DNA from: an uncultured Clostridia bacterium
GTDB lineage: Bacteria > Bacillota > Clostridia > TANB77 > CAG-508
Length of the DNA: 41,109 nucleotides
NCBI GenBank assembly: GCA_934122085.1
Contig: CAKOVS010000013.1
Location: forward strand, 1-41,109
Reading direction: 5' to 3'
Shown here: piece after piece, positions 23,937-33,525 of the stretch
Layout of the letters: each line of letters begins with the position of its first letter
How positions within the stretch are numbered: the stretch's first letter is position 1
Translations under genes and position numbers: made by a program
Notes under the pieces: generated by a model
What the model saw: the letters and a program-made list of their open reading frames with translations, nothing else
What the model was told of the DNA's origin: nothing
Database searches by the model: none

Positions 23937-23970
23937 AAGAGCTGTTACTTTTGTAACAACTCTTTATTTT
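23936..23970. terminator. Bidirectional intrinsic terminator
   Basis: Stem AAAGAG-x-TGTTAC with GTAACA-x-CTCTTT (23936-23965), TTTT loop and one C-A mismatch, with T-rich flanks on both strands. It closes the sigK-side gene from the left and pfkA from the right. Confidence 0.8.
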
Positions 23971-23974
23971 ATCA

Positions 23975-25117
23975 TTAATCTCCCAAGCAGATTCCAATAT
24001 CTCTTGCAGTCTTAACCAAATCATGATCCATAGTAACTTTTCTAATATTACTTTCTGCAGTATTACCAGAAACTGCACCAATTTTTGTATTATTTCCAAC
24101 TACATCTTCTAATGAAACAGAATCCAATTTTCCATTTTTTATAACTGTTAATACACCAAATTTTCCTTCAAGAGCAAGTTCCATTGCTTTTGCACCATAT
24201 TTTGTTGAAAGAACTCTATCAAATGCTGTTGGAGTACCACCTCTTTGTACATATCCTAATGTTGTTGTTCTTGCTTCTAATCCTGTTAATTCTTCTAATT
24301 GTTTTGCAACAACTTGTCCAACACCACCTAATTTATTGTTATCAACTCCTGCGCCATTATTTCTTACATTTTGGACTGTTATTGTTCCACCTTGTGGTAC
24401 TGCACCTTCTGCAACAACAACAATACTAAAATTCTTTCCTTCTTCTCTTCTTTCATTTATTTTTTCAACTGCTTTGTTTATATCATATGGAATTTCTGGT
24501 ATTAATGCAACATCTGCACCACCAGCAATTGCTGATTCTAATGCTATCCAACCAGCATATCTTCCCATAACTTCTAATACCATTATTCTATGATGTGTTT
24601 CACCTGTTGTATGAAGTCTGTCTAATGCTTCTGCAGCAACTGAAACTGCTGTATTATATCCAAATGTTATTTCTGTACAAGCAACATCATTATCTATTGT
24701 TTTTGGAACTCCAATTACATTTATTCCTTTTGTAGAAAAATCTCTTGCTGATTTTTGTGTTCCATCTCCTCCAAGTGTAAATAGACAATCAAATCCATCT
24801 TTTTTGATATTTTCTACACATACATCTGATAAATCTTTATAAACAGTTTCTCCGTTTTCTTCAACTTTGTAATGAAATACATTTGCATTTGTTGATGACC
24901 CAATTATTGAACCACCTTTTTGTAATATTCCTGATGCATGTTCATCATTTGCTGTACTTAATTTTTCATAATTATTTTTTAATAAACCATTATATCCATC
25001 TATAAATCCATAACAATCTATACCATTATTTTCAGCAGTTTTTACAATTGCTCTTATAACTGCATTAAATCCTGATACATCTCCACCATTTGCTAATATA
25101 GCAACTTTTCTTATCAT
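23975..25117 (-). CDS. pfkA: 6-phosphofructokinase
   Basis: Phosphorylates fructose 6-phosphate; 380 residues, in the range of the longer clostridial and actinobacterial phosphofructokinases. The substrate loop is GGDGTQ at 116-121, with glycine at the position that favours ATP, and GVPKTIDND at 137-144, where the lysine is shared with pyrophosphate-type and group III enzymes. The catalytic aspartate is D142. The N-terminal motif reads NGGDVSGFNAV instead of SGGDxPGxN. The combination suggests an ATP enzyme of the mixed group, but the phosphoryl donor needs an assay. Its ATG overlaps the stop of the MFS gene by four bases, making it the last gene of the pta-ackA operon. Confidence 0.93.
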   Translation of the reverse strand: MIRKVAILANGGDVSGFNAVIRAIVKTAENNGIDCYGFIDGYNGLLKNNYEKLSTANDEHASGILQKGGSIIGSSTNANVFHYKVEENGETVYKDLSDVCVENIKKDGFDCLFTLGGDGTQKSARDFSTKGINVIGVPKTIDNDVACTEITFGYNTAVSVAAEALDRLHTTGETHHRIMVLEVMGRYAGWIALESAIAGGADVALIPEIPYDINKAVEKINERREEGKNFSIVVVAEGAVPQGGTITVQNVRNNGAGVDNNKLGGVGQVVAKQLEELTGLEARTTTLGYVQRGGTPTAFDRVLSTKYGAKAMELALEGKFGVLTVIKNGKLDSVSLEDVVGNNTKIGAVSGNTAESNIRKVTMDHDLVKTARDIGICLGD

Positions 25118-26412
25118 TTTAAATTTCCTCCTTCGTTAAATGAACTATATTTCAAGTCTTCTTTATTGTATTTCTCTGGTTTTAAACCAACTTTTCCTCT
25201 CATATAATCTAATAAAAGTACCATACATACAGTACATATACCTCCAACAATTAAAAATGTGTTTCCAGATGTTGTTACTTTTAATAAGAATGAGCCTAAT
25301 AAACTTATTAAAATTGATATCATATTAAAAAACATATTTCTTATTGTTGCAAGTTTTACTCTTATTTTTCTATTTGTGAAATTATTTAAATATCTATAAA
25401 TTAAAACATTATATGCTCCTTTTATAGCTCCTTGAAGTATAAATAGTATTACTACAATATTTGATACACTTTCTCCAAAACTATCCACTAAACATCCAAT
25501 AATAAAACATGATGCAACATATGGAATTCCTAAGACTGATAATGTATTATTTTTAAATCTTTTATGTAACCAACCCTGTCCTTTAGAACATATCCCGGCC
25601 ATTATTTGAATAATTGCAAAGATTACTCCAAAATATTGTGCTGGTATATTTATGCTATTTAAAATATTACTTCTATATGTTGATAAATTATATGTTAAAC
25701 CTGACATCAGTCCAAAAAATAACATTAAACACAACATTCTTTTTGAATTAAATGTAAATTTAATTGCTTCTCTTAATTCTTTGAAATATTGTCTTGCCGT
25801 TTCTTTTGAATGTTCTTCTTCTCTTTGACTTTGAGTGTGTTTAAATCTTGTTGATAATATTAATGCAATAATATTAACTATTAAACATAAAACTACTGGT
25901 ATATATGGATCAATCGCAAATGTGATACCTGCTATAATTGATGTTATTGCATCAATTACATAATAGCTTGCTGCTCCAACACCATCTATGCTAGAATATA
26001 ATGTTCCTCTTTTTTCACCACTTGGTAATGAGTCATAAAGAATGTTCGTTTCACAAACACCCTTTATAACATAACCTATTGCATCAATAAAATTAGCTAA
26101 TAATAACATTTTATAATTATTTGTAAATAATAAAATAGTAATAAATACACACATACATATATTAGCAAAGACTAAACTATTTTTTTTACCGAATTTATCT
26201 ACCAATAAACCTATTAGAATCTGTAAAAATAAACATGATGCTGTAAAAAATGATTCTGCTAATAATACTTCTGATGCAGAAAAGTTTTTTGCTTGCGTCA
26301 AGAATAAGTATATTATTGAATAGTAAAATAGCAAATCCCAAGAGAACATTTTATATATTGGAAATAGTTTTGTATTTGTTTTTTTATCTTGTATTTTTTG
26401 TGTTGTTTCCAT
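25114..26412 (-). CDS. MFS transporter
   Basis: A 432-residue integral membrane protein with about 12 hydrophobic segments and a central cytoplasmic loop (about 195-215, rich in charged residues). The loop-2/3 motif LLVDKFGKKNSLVFAN between TM2 and TM3 is the MFS signature (G-x-x-x-D-x-x-G-R/K-K type). Substrate cannot be assigned. It lies 22 bases after an acetate kinase gene and overlaps pfkA by ATGA, so it is translationally coupled within the acetate-production operon; a sugar or organic-acid carrier would fit, as inference. Start supported by GAGGT upstream of the ATG. Confidence 0.88.
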   Translation of the reverse strand: METTQKIQDKKTNTKLFPIYKMFSWDLLFYYSIIYLFLTQAKNFSASEVLLAESFFTASCLFLQILIGLLVDKFGKKNSLVFANICMCVFITILLFTNNYKMLLLANFIDAIGYVIKGVCETNILYDSLPSGEKRGTLYSSIDGVGAASYYVIDAITSIIAGITFAIDPYIPVVLCLIVNIIALILSTRFKHTQSQREEEHSKETARQYFKELREAIKFTFNSKRMLCLMLFFGLMSGLTYNLSTYRSNILNSINIPAQYFGVIFAIIQIMAGICSKGQGWLHKRFKNNTLSVLGIPYVASCFIIGCLVDSFGESVSNIVVILFILQGAIKGAYNVLIYRYLNNFTNRKIRVKLATIRNMFFNMISILISLLGSFLLKVTTSGNTFLIVGGICTVCMVLLLDYMRGKVGLKPEKYNKEDLKYSSFNEGGNLK

Positions 26413-26434
26413 TTGTACCTCTTCTATTTCAAAA

Positions 26435-27625
26435 TTATTTTATTAATCTTGCTGTTTCTTTTGCTATCATAAGTTCTTCGTTTGTTGGAACTAAATAAAC
26501 TTTTACTTTTGAATCTGGAGCAGATATTTCTTTTTCTTCTCCTCTTACATTATTTGCTTCAACATCTATTTTTACTCCCATAAATTCAAGTTTTTCGCAA
26601 ATTCCTCTTCTTATATTTATTTGGTTTTCTCCAACACCACCTGTAAATACTATATAATCTACTCCATTCATTGCTACTGCATATTTTGCTATATATGATG
26701 CAATTTCATATTTGAATTTTTCAATTGCAATTTCAGCTCTCTCATTATCACCATAAGATGCTGCTTCAATTTCTCTAAAGTCTGGTGCTAATCCTGATAT
26801 TCCTTGAACTCCTGATTTTTTATTTAACATATTTTCTGCTTCTTCTGCTGTCCAACCTTCTTTTTTCATTAAGAATGTTACTACAGATGGATCTAAATCT
26901 CCTGAACGTGTTACCATTGGAATTCCTGCAAGTGGTGTTAATCCCATACTTGTATCAACTGATTTTCCACCTTCTACTGCACATATACTTGATCCTTGAC
27001 CTAAATGACATGTAACTATTTTTAATTCACTTATATCTTTTCCAACAATTTCAGCTAATCTTTGTGATACATACATATGTGATGTTCCATGGAATCCATA
27101 TTTTCTTATTCCATATTTTTTGTAATATTCATATGGAATTGGATAAATATATCTTTCTTTTGGCATTGTTTGATGGAATGCTGTATCAAATACACCTACC
27201 ATTGGTTTTCCTGGCATTACTTTTTTACATGCTTCAATTCCTATTATTCCTGCTGGATTGTGTAATGGTGCTAAGTCTATACATTCTTTTAATACTTCTA
27301 CAACTTCATCTGTTATAATTACAGATTTATTAATTTTTTCTCCACCATGTACTAATCTATGTCCTATTGCTGATATCTCATCTAAGCTATCTATTACTTT
27401 ATATTCTGGATTTATTAATTGTTTTAATGTAAAATCAACTGCTTCTTCATGTGTTTTTGCTGGATGTTTGATTTCTATTTTTTGTCCATTTACTTTATGT
27501 GTTATAAAAGCTTCATCTTCTCCTATTCTTTCATATTTTCCTGAAGCTAAAACTTCTTCTGTTTCCATATTTATTAATTGATATTTTAGTGATGAACTAC
27601 CACAATTTAATACTAATATTTTCAT
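26435..27625 (-). CDS. ackA: Acetate kinase, paralogue 1
   Basis: Makes acetate and ATP from acetyl phosphate and ADP; 396 residues. It has the ASKHA landmarks: NCGSSSLKYQ at the N-terminus, the catalytic arginine in IGHRLVHGGE, D in FDTAFHQTM, H in FHGTSHMYV, R in TRSGDLDPSV, GGVGE and E in TNEELMIAKE. Compared with paralogue 2, the motif before the catalytic arginine reads PLAGIPMVTRSGD instead of PLGGIPMGTRSGD, and the C-terminal nucleotide-binding segment reads FTGGVGENQ. These changes lie close to the active site, so substrate or regulatory divergence is possible. Third gene of the pta-ackA-ackA-MFS-pfkA operon. Confidence 0.95.
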   Translation of the reverse strand: MKILVLNCGSSSLKYQLINMETEEVLASGKYERIGEDEAFITHKVNGQKIEIKHPAKTHEEAVDFTLKQLINPEYKVIDSLDEISAIGHRLVHGGEKINKSVIITDEVVEVLKECIDLAPLHNPAGIIGIEACKKVMPGKPMVGVFDTAFHQTMPKERYIYPIPYEYYKKYGIRKYGFHGTSHMYVSQRLAEIVGKDISELKIVTCHLGQGSSICAVEGGKSVDTSMGLTPLAGIPMVTRSGDLDPSVVTFLMKKEGWTAEEAENMLNKKSGVQGISGLAPDFREIEAASYGDNERAEIAIEKFKYEIASYIAKYAVAMNGVDYIVFTGGVGENQINIRRGICEKLEFMGVKIDVEANNVRGEEKEISAPDSKVKVYLVPTNEELMIAKETARLIK

Positions 27626-27685
27626 TTTTATTTTTCCTTTTTATATTTTATATTTAGGTTTTCATTATGGTTTTACCTATAAACC

Positions 27686-28876
27686 TTATTTTATTAACTC
27701 TGCTGTTTCACGAGCAATCATTAATTCCTCATTTGTTGGAATAACAAAAACTTTTACTTTTGAATTTGGTGAAGATATTTCTGCTTCTTCTCCTTTTACT
27801 AAATTAGCTTTTCCTGATATTTCTACTCCAAATATTCCTAATTGATTACATATTTCACTTCTAGAATATGATGATTTTTCTCCAACACCTGCTGTGAATG
27901 TTAAAACATCTATTCCACCCATTGCAACTGCACATTTTGCTATATATCCTGCAATTGAATAATGGTATGTATCTAATGCAAGTTTTGCATGTTTTCCACC
28001 AGCTAGTGCTTCTGCTTCTATATCTCTAAAGTCTACAGATACCATTGAAATTCCATATACTCCAGATTCTCTATTTAATACTTCTTCAACCTCATCTGCA
28101 TCTAATTCTTCTTTTTTCATTAAATATGTTACAACAGATGGATCTAAATCTCCTGAACGTGTTCCCATTGGAATTCCTCCAAGTGGTGTTAATCCCATAC
28201 TTGTTTCAACTGATTCTCCATTTTTTATTGCACATATACTTGCTCCTTGACCTAAGTGACAATTTACTATTTTTAATTCTTTTATATCTTTTCCTAATAT
28301 TTCTGCAACTCTATTTGCAACATATTGATGTGATGTTCCATGAAATCCATATTTTCTTACATGATATTTTTCATAGTATTCATAAGGAATTGGATATATA
28401 TACTTTTCTTTTGAAATTGTTTGATGAAATGCTGTATCAAATACTGCTACCATTGGCTTATTAGGTACAACCTTTTGACAAGCTTCTATTCCTAATATTG
28501 CTGCTGGATTATGTAATGGTGCTAACATTGCATTTTCTTTTATTTCTTGAATTACTTCATCTGTAATAAGAACTGCATCTTTAAATTGTTCTCCACCATG
28601 TACAACTCTATGACCTATTGCATCTAATTCATCTAAACTCTTAAATACTCCGTAATGATCACTTGTTAGTCTTTTCATTACAAATTGAATTGCTTTTTCA
28701 TGATTTTTTGCTGGATGTTCAAAATGATGTTTTTCTCCATTTACTTTATGTGTTAAAAATGCTCCAACTTGCCCAATTCTTTCATAATAACCTTTTACAA
28801 GCATTTCACCAGTTTCTGTATCAATTACTTGATATTTTAATGATGAACTTCCTGAATTTAAAACTAGAATTTTCAT
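27686..28876 (-). CDS. ackA: Acetate kinase, paralogue 2
   Basis: A second full-length acetate kinase of 396 residues directly upstream of paralogue 1 and downstream of pta. All catalytic residues are intact (VGHR-type arginine motif IGHRVVHGGE, FDTAFHQT, FHGTSHQYV, PLGGIPMGTRSGDLDP, TNEELMIARE), and the substrate-loop motif is the canonical one. The two proteins are clearly paralogous but differ at many positions throughout, so this is an old duplication rather than an assembly artefact. The pta-proximal location and canonical motifs suggest this is the main acetate-forming enzyme. Ribosome binding site AAAGG upstream of the ATG. Confidence 0.96.
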   Translation of the reverse strand: MKILVLNSGSSSLKYQVIDTETGEMLVKGYYERIGQVGAFLTHKVNGEKHHFEHPAKNHEKAIQFVMKRLTSDHYGVFKSLDELDAIGHRVVHGGEQFKDAVLITDEVIQEIKENAMLAPLHNPAAILGIEACQKVVPNKPMVAVFDTAFHQTISKEKYIYPIPYEYYEKYHVRKYGFHGTSHQYVANRVAEILGKDIKELKIVNCHLGQGASICAIKNGESVETSMGLTPLGGIPMGTRSGDLDPSVVTYLMKKEELDADEVEEVLNRESGVYGISMVSVDFRDIEAEALAGGKHAKLALDTYHYSIAGYIAKCAVAMGGIDVLTFTAGVGEKSSYSRSEICNQLGIFGVEISGKANLVKGEEAEISSPNSKVKVFVIPTNEELMIARETAELIK

Positions 28877-28923
28877 AAATTATATACCTTTCTTTTTGTA
28901 TGTACTCATTATTATATATTTAA

Positions 28924-29925
28924 TTAACCTTGTGATTGTGCTTGTACAGCTGTTATTGCTACTACACCTGCAACATCTTCACTACTACAGCCTCTTGATA
29001 AATCATTTACAGGTCTTGCAATACCTTGGCAAAGAGGTCCATAAGCTTCTGCTTTTGCTAATCTTTGTGTTAATTTATATCCAATATTTCCAGCTCCTAA
29101 ATCTGGGAATACTAATACATTTGCTTCACCTTTTAAAGGACTTCCTTTTGCTTTAAATTCTGCAACTTCTGGTATTATTGCAGCATCTAATTGTAATTCT
29201 CCATCAATTAATAGTTCTGGGGCTTTTTCTTTTGCTAGTTTTGTTGCTTCAACTACTTTTTCTGTTGATGCAGAATGTGCACTTCCATAAGTTGAATATG
29301 ATAACATTGCAACTTTTGGTTCTTCTCCTACTAATTGTTTAAAACTTTTGCTTGATGATATAGCTATTTCTGAAAGTTTGTCTGCATCTGGCTCTTCATT
29401 TAAACCACTATCTGCAAATATAAATGTTCCATTAGCTCCATATTCACAATTTGGTACTACCATTACGAAAAATGCTGATACTAATTTTGTTCCTGGTGCT
29501 GTTTTTAATATTTGTAATGCTGGTCTTAATGTATCTGCAGTTGAATGTGCTGCACCTGATACAAGTCCGTCTGCATGATTTAGTTTTACCATCATCATTC
29601 CATAATATATTGGTTCTAATATTAATTTTTGTGCTTGTTCTTCTGTCATACCTTTTGCTTTTCTTAATTCATATAATTCTTTTGCATATTCAGATGTCTC
29701 CTCTGATTTTGCTGGATCTATTATTTGTGTATCTCCTAATTCTAAATTATTTTCTTTTATTAGTCTTTCAATTTCTTCTTTATTACCTATTAACGCAACC
29801 TTTGCATATTTTTCTTTGTTTACTATTTGTGCTGCTTTCAATATACGAATGTCTGTTGCTTCTGGTAATATAATCGTCTTTATTTGTTGTTTTGCTCTGT
29901 TTTTTATTTCTTCTATAAATGACAT
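28924..29925 (-). CDS. pta: Phosphate acetyltransferase
   Basis: Converts acetyl-CoA and phosphate to acetyl phosphate, the substrate of the next two genes. Landmarks are IILPEATDIRILKAA, GAAHSTADTLRPALQ, the SYSTYGSAHSASTEKV segment, ELQLDAAI and the C-terminal VLVFPDLGAGNIGYKLTQRLAKA with QGIARPVNDLSRGCSSEDV, all typical of PTA_PTB enzymes of the acetyl type. The open frame extends to 29994, but AAGGA upstream of the ATG at 29925 and the family N-terminus MSFIEEI support the shorter 333-residue form. It is first in the acetate operon. Confidence 0.96.
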   Translation of the reverse strand: MSFIEEIKNRAKQQIKTIILPEATDIRILKAAQIVNKEKYAKVALIGNKEEIERLIKENNLELGDTQIIDPAKSEETSEYAKELYELRKAKGMTEEQAQKLILEPIYYGMMMVKLNHADGLVSGAAHSTADTLRPALQILKTAPGTKLVSAFFVMVVPNCEYGANGTFIFADSGLNEEPDADKLSEIAISSSKSFKQLVGEEPKVAMLSYSTYGSAHSASTEKVVEATKLAKEKAPELLIDGELQLDAAIIPEVAEFKAKGSPLKGEANVLVFPDLGAGNIGYKLTQRLAKAEAYGPLCQGIARPVNDLSRGCSSEDVAGVVAITAVQAQSQG

Positions 29926-29962
29926 TTCTATCTTTTCCTTTCTAGAGTCTTTTTTCAAACAT

Positions 29963-29991
29963 AATATATCATAGATACAAAAAAAACACAA
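29963..29991 (-). promoter_or_regulatory. Candidate SigA promoter of the pta operon
   Basis: Minus strand TTGTGT (29986-29991), 17-base spacer, TATATT (29963-29968). The -35 lies inside the stem of the terminator of the preceding gene. Confidence 0.45.
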
Positions 29992-30018
29992 CATTTTTAA
30001 AAAATCTGTTGTGTTTTT
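29978..30018 (-). terminator. Intrinsic terminator of the S-layer protease gene
   Basis: Perfect 12-bp stem AAAAACACAACA with its complement (29982-29993 and 30007-30018), then a run of T on the minus strand, 12 bases after the stop codon. Confidence 0.85.
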
Positions 30019-30029
30019 CTTGTTTAATA

Positions 30030-32882
30030 TTATTTAACTTTTGTACAATATTTATAAATCATTGATGCAGCTTCAGCTCTAGTTGCATTTCCTAATGGTA
30101 ATAATTTTCCTTGTGAACCTGTTATTACTCCTGTTCCTACAGCCCAATTCATTCCTTTTTGAGCAAAATTAGATATTTGATTTTTATCTGGAAATTTACT
30201 ATAATCTGTTTCAACATTAACATTTTTTCCTTTATATTTGCTATAATTCCATAAAATTACTGCTAACTGTTCTCTTGTTATTAAATCATCAGGTCCAAAA
30301 TTTCCATTATCATATCCACTTACTATTCTGTTTTCTACTGCCCAATTTATTGCTTTATAATAATAAATCTTACTATCTTGCACATCTGGGAAATTATTTA
30401 TATTAGTTGCTATTGGCTTTCCTTCCATATTATGTAATATCGTTACAATCATCCCTCTTGTTATTTTATCATTAGGTGCAAATATTGTTTCATTATATCC
30501 TGATATATATTTTCTATCAAACATATATTTTATTGCTGAATAATGCCAATCAGTTATCTGAACATCTTTAAATTGAAATTTTCTTGTTTGATCAGATCCA
30601 GGTATTGGATTTACTATTTCTTTTGACTTATACTGTCTTTTCTTTACAACGATTTTACCATCTGACTTTTTATTTATAATGCTATATATATAGTCACTTG
30701 TTGATGTAATTTTTATATTTTGAACTGCTGTATCTACATCTATAATATCATCTTCAAAAATATTGTTTTCTTTATTAAATTTATATATCTGAGCTTTTCC
30801 ACTATCATCTTCCGCTTTTAAAATAACATATATTTCATTATTTATTTTAAATATTTCTGGAAAACTATATTTTGTATTTGCAACATTTTCTTTCCAGTTA
30901 TCACCATCAAATACATACATTGATGCATTTTTCTCAGTGTTCTTTCCTAATGCAAAATATATTTTATTATCTATTGACTTCATATCATAATTTCCTGAAA
31001 CCATGGAATTTTCTATTTCCGAAAAATTATTTTTAGAATTATATTTATAAACTTTTATTTTATTTCCATTTGACCACCTAACTGAAACATATATATTTCC
31101 GTTCAATTGAGCAACTTTAGCTTGTCCACAATATTTTTTAGAAAAATAATTACCAAGTTCTGTTATTTCATTTCCATTAATATTTATTAATCTTGCAGTT
31201 GAACTATCTTCCCTTATACAAGAAATATAAAATTGTCCTGAATTATTAGTAACGCAAAATTCTCCTAATATATCATTTATTTTTGCAACATCTTCCCATT
31301 GTTGAGTATTAAAATTCATCTTTTCTATTTTCAAATATCCATATCCTGAATAAAACATATATATATCATTGCCATTTTGAATTATTTCTAACTGTACAAT
31401 AGGATTTGATTCTTCAACATTCAAAATATTATATTTTTCATTCCAATTTTTTTCATCATAAACTTGAGTATATATTTTATTATTTGAACATGTAACTGTA
31501 TATATATAATTATTATAATTTAATATTCCTATTTCTTTAATTGTATCTGTACCTGTATAATCTTTAAACTCAGTATTTTTCCATAAATTTTCTTCTGATA
31601 TTTTTGGAATAGTAATTTTACATGTCATACTTTTTCCTGAACTACTAGATACATCACTTATTACAATCCCTGAATTTGTTCCATCTGAAAATGTTAGCGC
31701 TCCATCTTCTAATGTTTTACTAAAATCTGTACTTCCAATCGAAGTCCTTCCACTCTCTTTCGATAAATATGCACTTAGCACACGAGCTTCTTCTGTATTT
31801 TGTGAAAATCCACTTCCAGGAATACTTGGTCTAAAGACATATACACCTGTCTCATTAAAATTATTACTTAGTCCTTCTACTGTTGTGTTTATTCTATATA
31901 CTATTATTCCTGAGCCACCAATTCCTCTATCTAACGAATCTTCATCTGTATAGTTGATTTCTGCTTTTTTTCTAAATTCTATAACAAACAATTCATCATC
32001 ACTTAAAGGTGATTTTATTATATATGCTTGATTTCCATCTTTATTACTTTGTTCATCCAATGTTACTGTTTGAGTTTCTGTAATTGTTTCTATATTTAAC
32101 CAATTAGAAAAATGCATTCTTAAATATGCTAATGGATATGGCATATATCTACTTGCTGCTCCCATGATATCCCAACTATATACAGGCTTATCATCTCCTC
32201 TACTTCTATATAAATCAGGATATCCTAATGTATGCAAAAACTCATGTGCTATCACTCCTGATTGGCTTGATACAATAGAATCAATTAATGAATATGTATT
32301 TAAGATATTATATGAACTTATCTTTTTTCCTGACCAATATACTTCTGCTCCATAATCTGATTTATGTAGTACAAATGTTGACTGATCTTTTACTTCTTGC
32401 TCATTTCCTCCTTTTAATACTACTGTTAGATTATCAATGTATCCATCACCATCATAATCTATAATCTTATCTGATATTTCTGGAACATTCTTTATGAGTT
32501 CATCTATTATTAAAGAATCTACATTCATTGTATATGCTAACTTTTTATCTATATTAAGTTCATAAGATGTTATCTTCTTTCCATCATCTTGTGGGAATAT
32601 ATTTTTCAAATGAAATTTTCCATAAGATATAGTATTTAAATAATTAGTAGCAGATCTTCCATGTGAACCATCATATAATTTTATAATTTCATTTCTATTA
32701 TCCTCAAAATATTTTTTATCTTCATCTGCTGTATCTCCAGTAAAATGCGCAAATAAAACTACATTTGCAAAATTTGTATCTTCAATATCTGTAGCTTTAG
32801 CTTCTGATATATTATAATTTTTATAAATACAACATATTAATATTATTATAAATATTATTAATTTTCCTCTTATTTTCTTCAT
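30030..32882 (-). CDS. Secreted M6-type metalloprotease with three SLH domains
   Basis: A 950-residue surface protein. A signal peptide (1-30: KKIRGK then a hydrophobic core ending near EAKA) is followed by an M6 (immune inhibitor A-like) peptidase domain with the zinc motif HEFLHTLGYPD at 213-223. Residues about 420-760 hold repeated beta-strand units resembling a propeller or lectin-like region. The last 180 residues are three S-layer homology domains (FKDVQITDWHYSAIKYM, FPDVQDSKIYYYKAINWA, FPDKNQISNFAQKGMNWA), which tether the protein to the cell wall. It probably degrades extracellular proteins. AGGAG precedes the ATG. It starts 16 bases after rdgB and is likely cotranscribed with it. Confidence 0.9.
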   Translation of the reverse strand: MKKIRGKLIIFIIILICCIYKNYNISEAKATDIEDTNFANVVLFAHFTGDTADEDKKYFEDNRNEIIKLYDGSHGRSATNYLNTISYGKFHLKNIFPQDDGKKITSYELNIDKKLAYTMNVDSLIIDELIKNVPEISDKIIDYDGDGYIDNLTVVLKGGNEQEVKDQSTFVLHKSDYGAEVYWSGKKISSYNILNTYSLIDSIVSSQSGVIAHEFLHTLGYPDLYRSRGDDKPVYSWDIMGAASRYMPYPLAYLRMHFSNWLNIETITETQTVTLDEQSNKDGNQAYIIKSPLSDDELFVIEFRKKAEINYTDEDSLDRGIGGSGIIVYRINTTVEGLSNNFNETGVYVFRPSIPGSGFSQNTEEARVLSAYLSKESGRTSIGSTDFSKTLEDGALTFSDGTNSGIVISDVSSSSGKSMTCKITIPKISEENLWKNTEFKDYTGTDTIKEIGILNYNNYIYTVTCSNNKIYTQVYDEKNWNEKYNILNVEESNPIVQLEIIQNGNDIYMFYSGYGYLKIEKMNFNTQQWEDVAKINDILGEFCVTNNSGQFYISCIREDSSTARLININGNEITELGNYFSKKYCGQAKVAQLNGNIYVSVRWSNGNKIKVYKYNSKNNFSEIENSMVSGNYDMKSIDNKIYFALGKNTEKNASMYVFDGDNWKENVANTKYSFPEIFKINNEIYVILKAEDDSGKAQIYKFNKENNIFEDDIIDVDTAVQNIKITSTSDYIYSIINKKSDGKIVVKKRQYKSKEIVNPIPGSDQTRKFQFKDVQITDWHYSAIKYMFDRKYISGYNETIFAPNDKITRGMIVTILHNMEGKPIATNINNFPDVQDSKIYYYKAINWAVENRIVSGYDNGNFGPDDLITREQLAVILWNYSKYKGKNVNVETDYSKFPDKNQISNFAQKGMNWAVGTGVITGSQGKLLPLGNATRAEAASMIYKYCTKVK

Positions 32883-32898
32883 ATGTTTTCTCCTATTC

Positions 32899-33462
32899 TT
32901 ATATTAATTTTTCTATTTGTTCTAATGCAATTTTTCTTGCACTAATCTCATTCTTTTCAACTTGAGTTAATTCTGCTAAAGTCTTTCCGTTTTCTAATTC
33001 AAATATCTCATCAAATCCAAATCCATTATTTCCTCTTGGCTCGTTTGCTACATATCCTTCTATTATTCCTTCTTTACAAATTGTTGTATTTCCATCTGAT
33101 AAAGCAATTGCTGTTATAAATTTTATTTTTCTTTTTTCTTTTGGTATTCCTATTAATTTTTCCAATAGTGCCATATTTCTTTCTCTATCTGTTCCACTAT
33201 GCCACCTTTTTGTAATTACTCCTGGAAATCCATTCAAATATTCAATTTCAATACCAGAATCATCTGCTAAACATCTTTTATTAATTTCTTGTGCTATTAT
33301 TTGGGCTTTTTTTATGGCATTTTCTTTAAATGTTTTTCCATCTTCTTCTACATCTATATTAACATCAATTTCACTCATTGGAATCACTTTAAATTTTTTT
33401 AAAATTTCTTGTGCTTCTCTTACTTTTCCTTTGTTTGATGTTGCTATTATTATTTCTTCCAT
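32899..33462 (-). CDS. rdgB: XTP/dITP diphosphatase (HAM1/RdgB family)
   Basis: Hydrolyses non-canonical purine triphosphates (ITP, dITP, XTP) to prevent their incorporation into nucleic acids; 187 residues, normal length. Landmarks are the N-terminal IIIATSNKGKVREAQ, the Mg-binding DDSGIEIEYLNGFPGV and the GNNGFGFDEIFE segment, and the C-terminal SARKIALEQ. AAGGAG precedes the ATG, and a good promoter lies at 33486-33514. It is upstream of the S-layer protease, with which it has no obvious functional link. Confidence 0.95.
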   Translation of the reverse strand: MEEIIIATSNKGKVREAQEILKKFKVIPMSEIDVNIDVEEDGKTFKENAIKKAQIIAQEINKRCLADDSGIEIEYLNGFPGVITKRWHSGTDRERNMALLEKLIGIPKEKRKIKFITAIALSDGNTTICKEGIIEGYVANEPRGNNGFGFDEIFELENGKTLAELTQVEKNEISARKIALEQIEKLI

Positions 33463-33485
33463 ATCTTTTTTCTCCTTACATTTTT

Positions 33486-33514
33486 AGTATATCATATTGT
33501 TTTTTTGTTTACAA
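33486..33514 (-). promoter_or_regulatory. SigA promoter of rdgB
   Basis: Minus strand TTGTAA (33509-33514), 17-base spacer, TATACT (33486-33491) with an extended TGA just before it. Confidence 0.6.
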
Positions 33515-33525
33515 TAAATTCATAT

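Noticed and set aside
27651..27685. Terminator between the two acetate kinase genes
   Set aside because: AGGTTT/AAACCT pairing exists but the stem is short and interrupted and no T-run follows on the minus strand.
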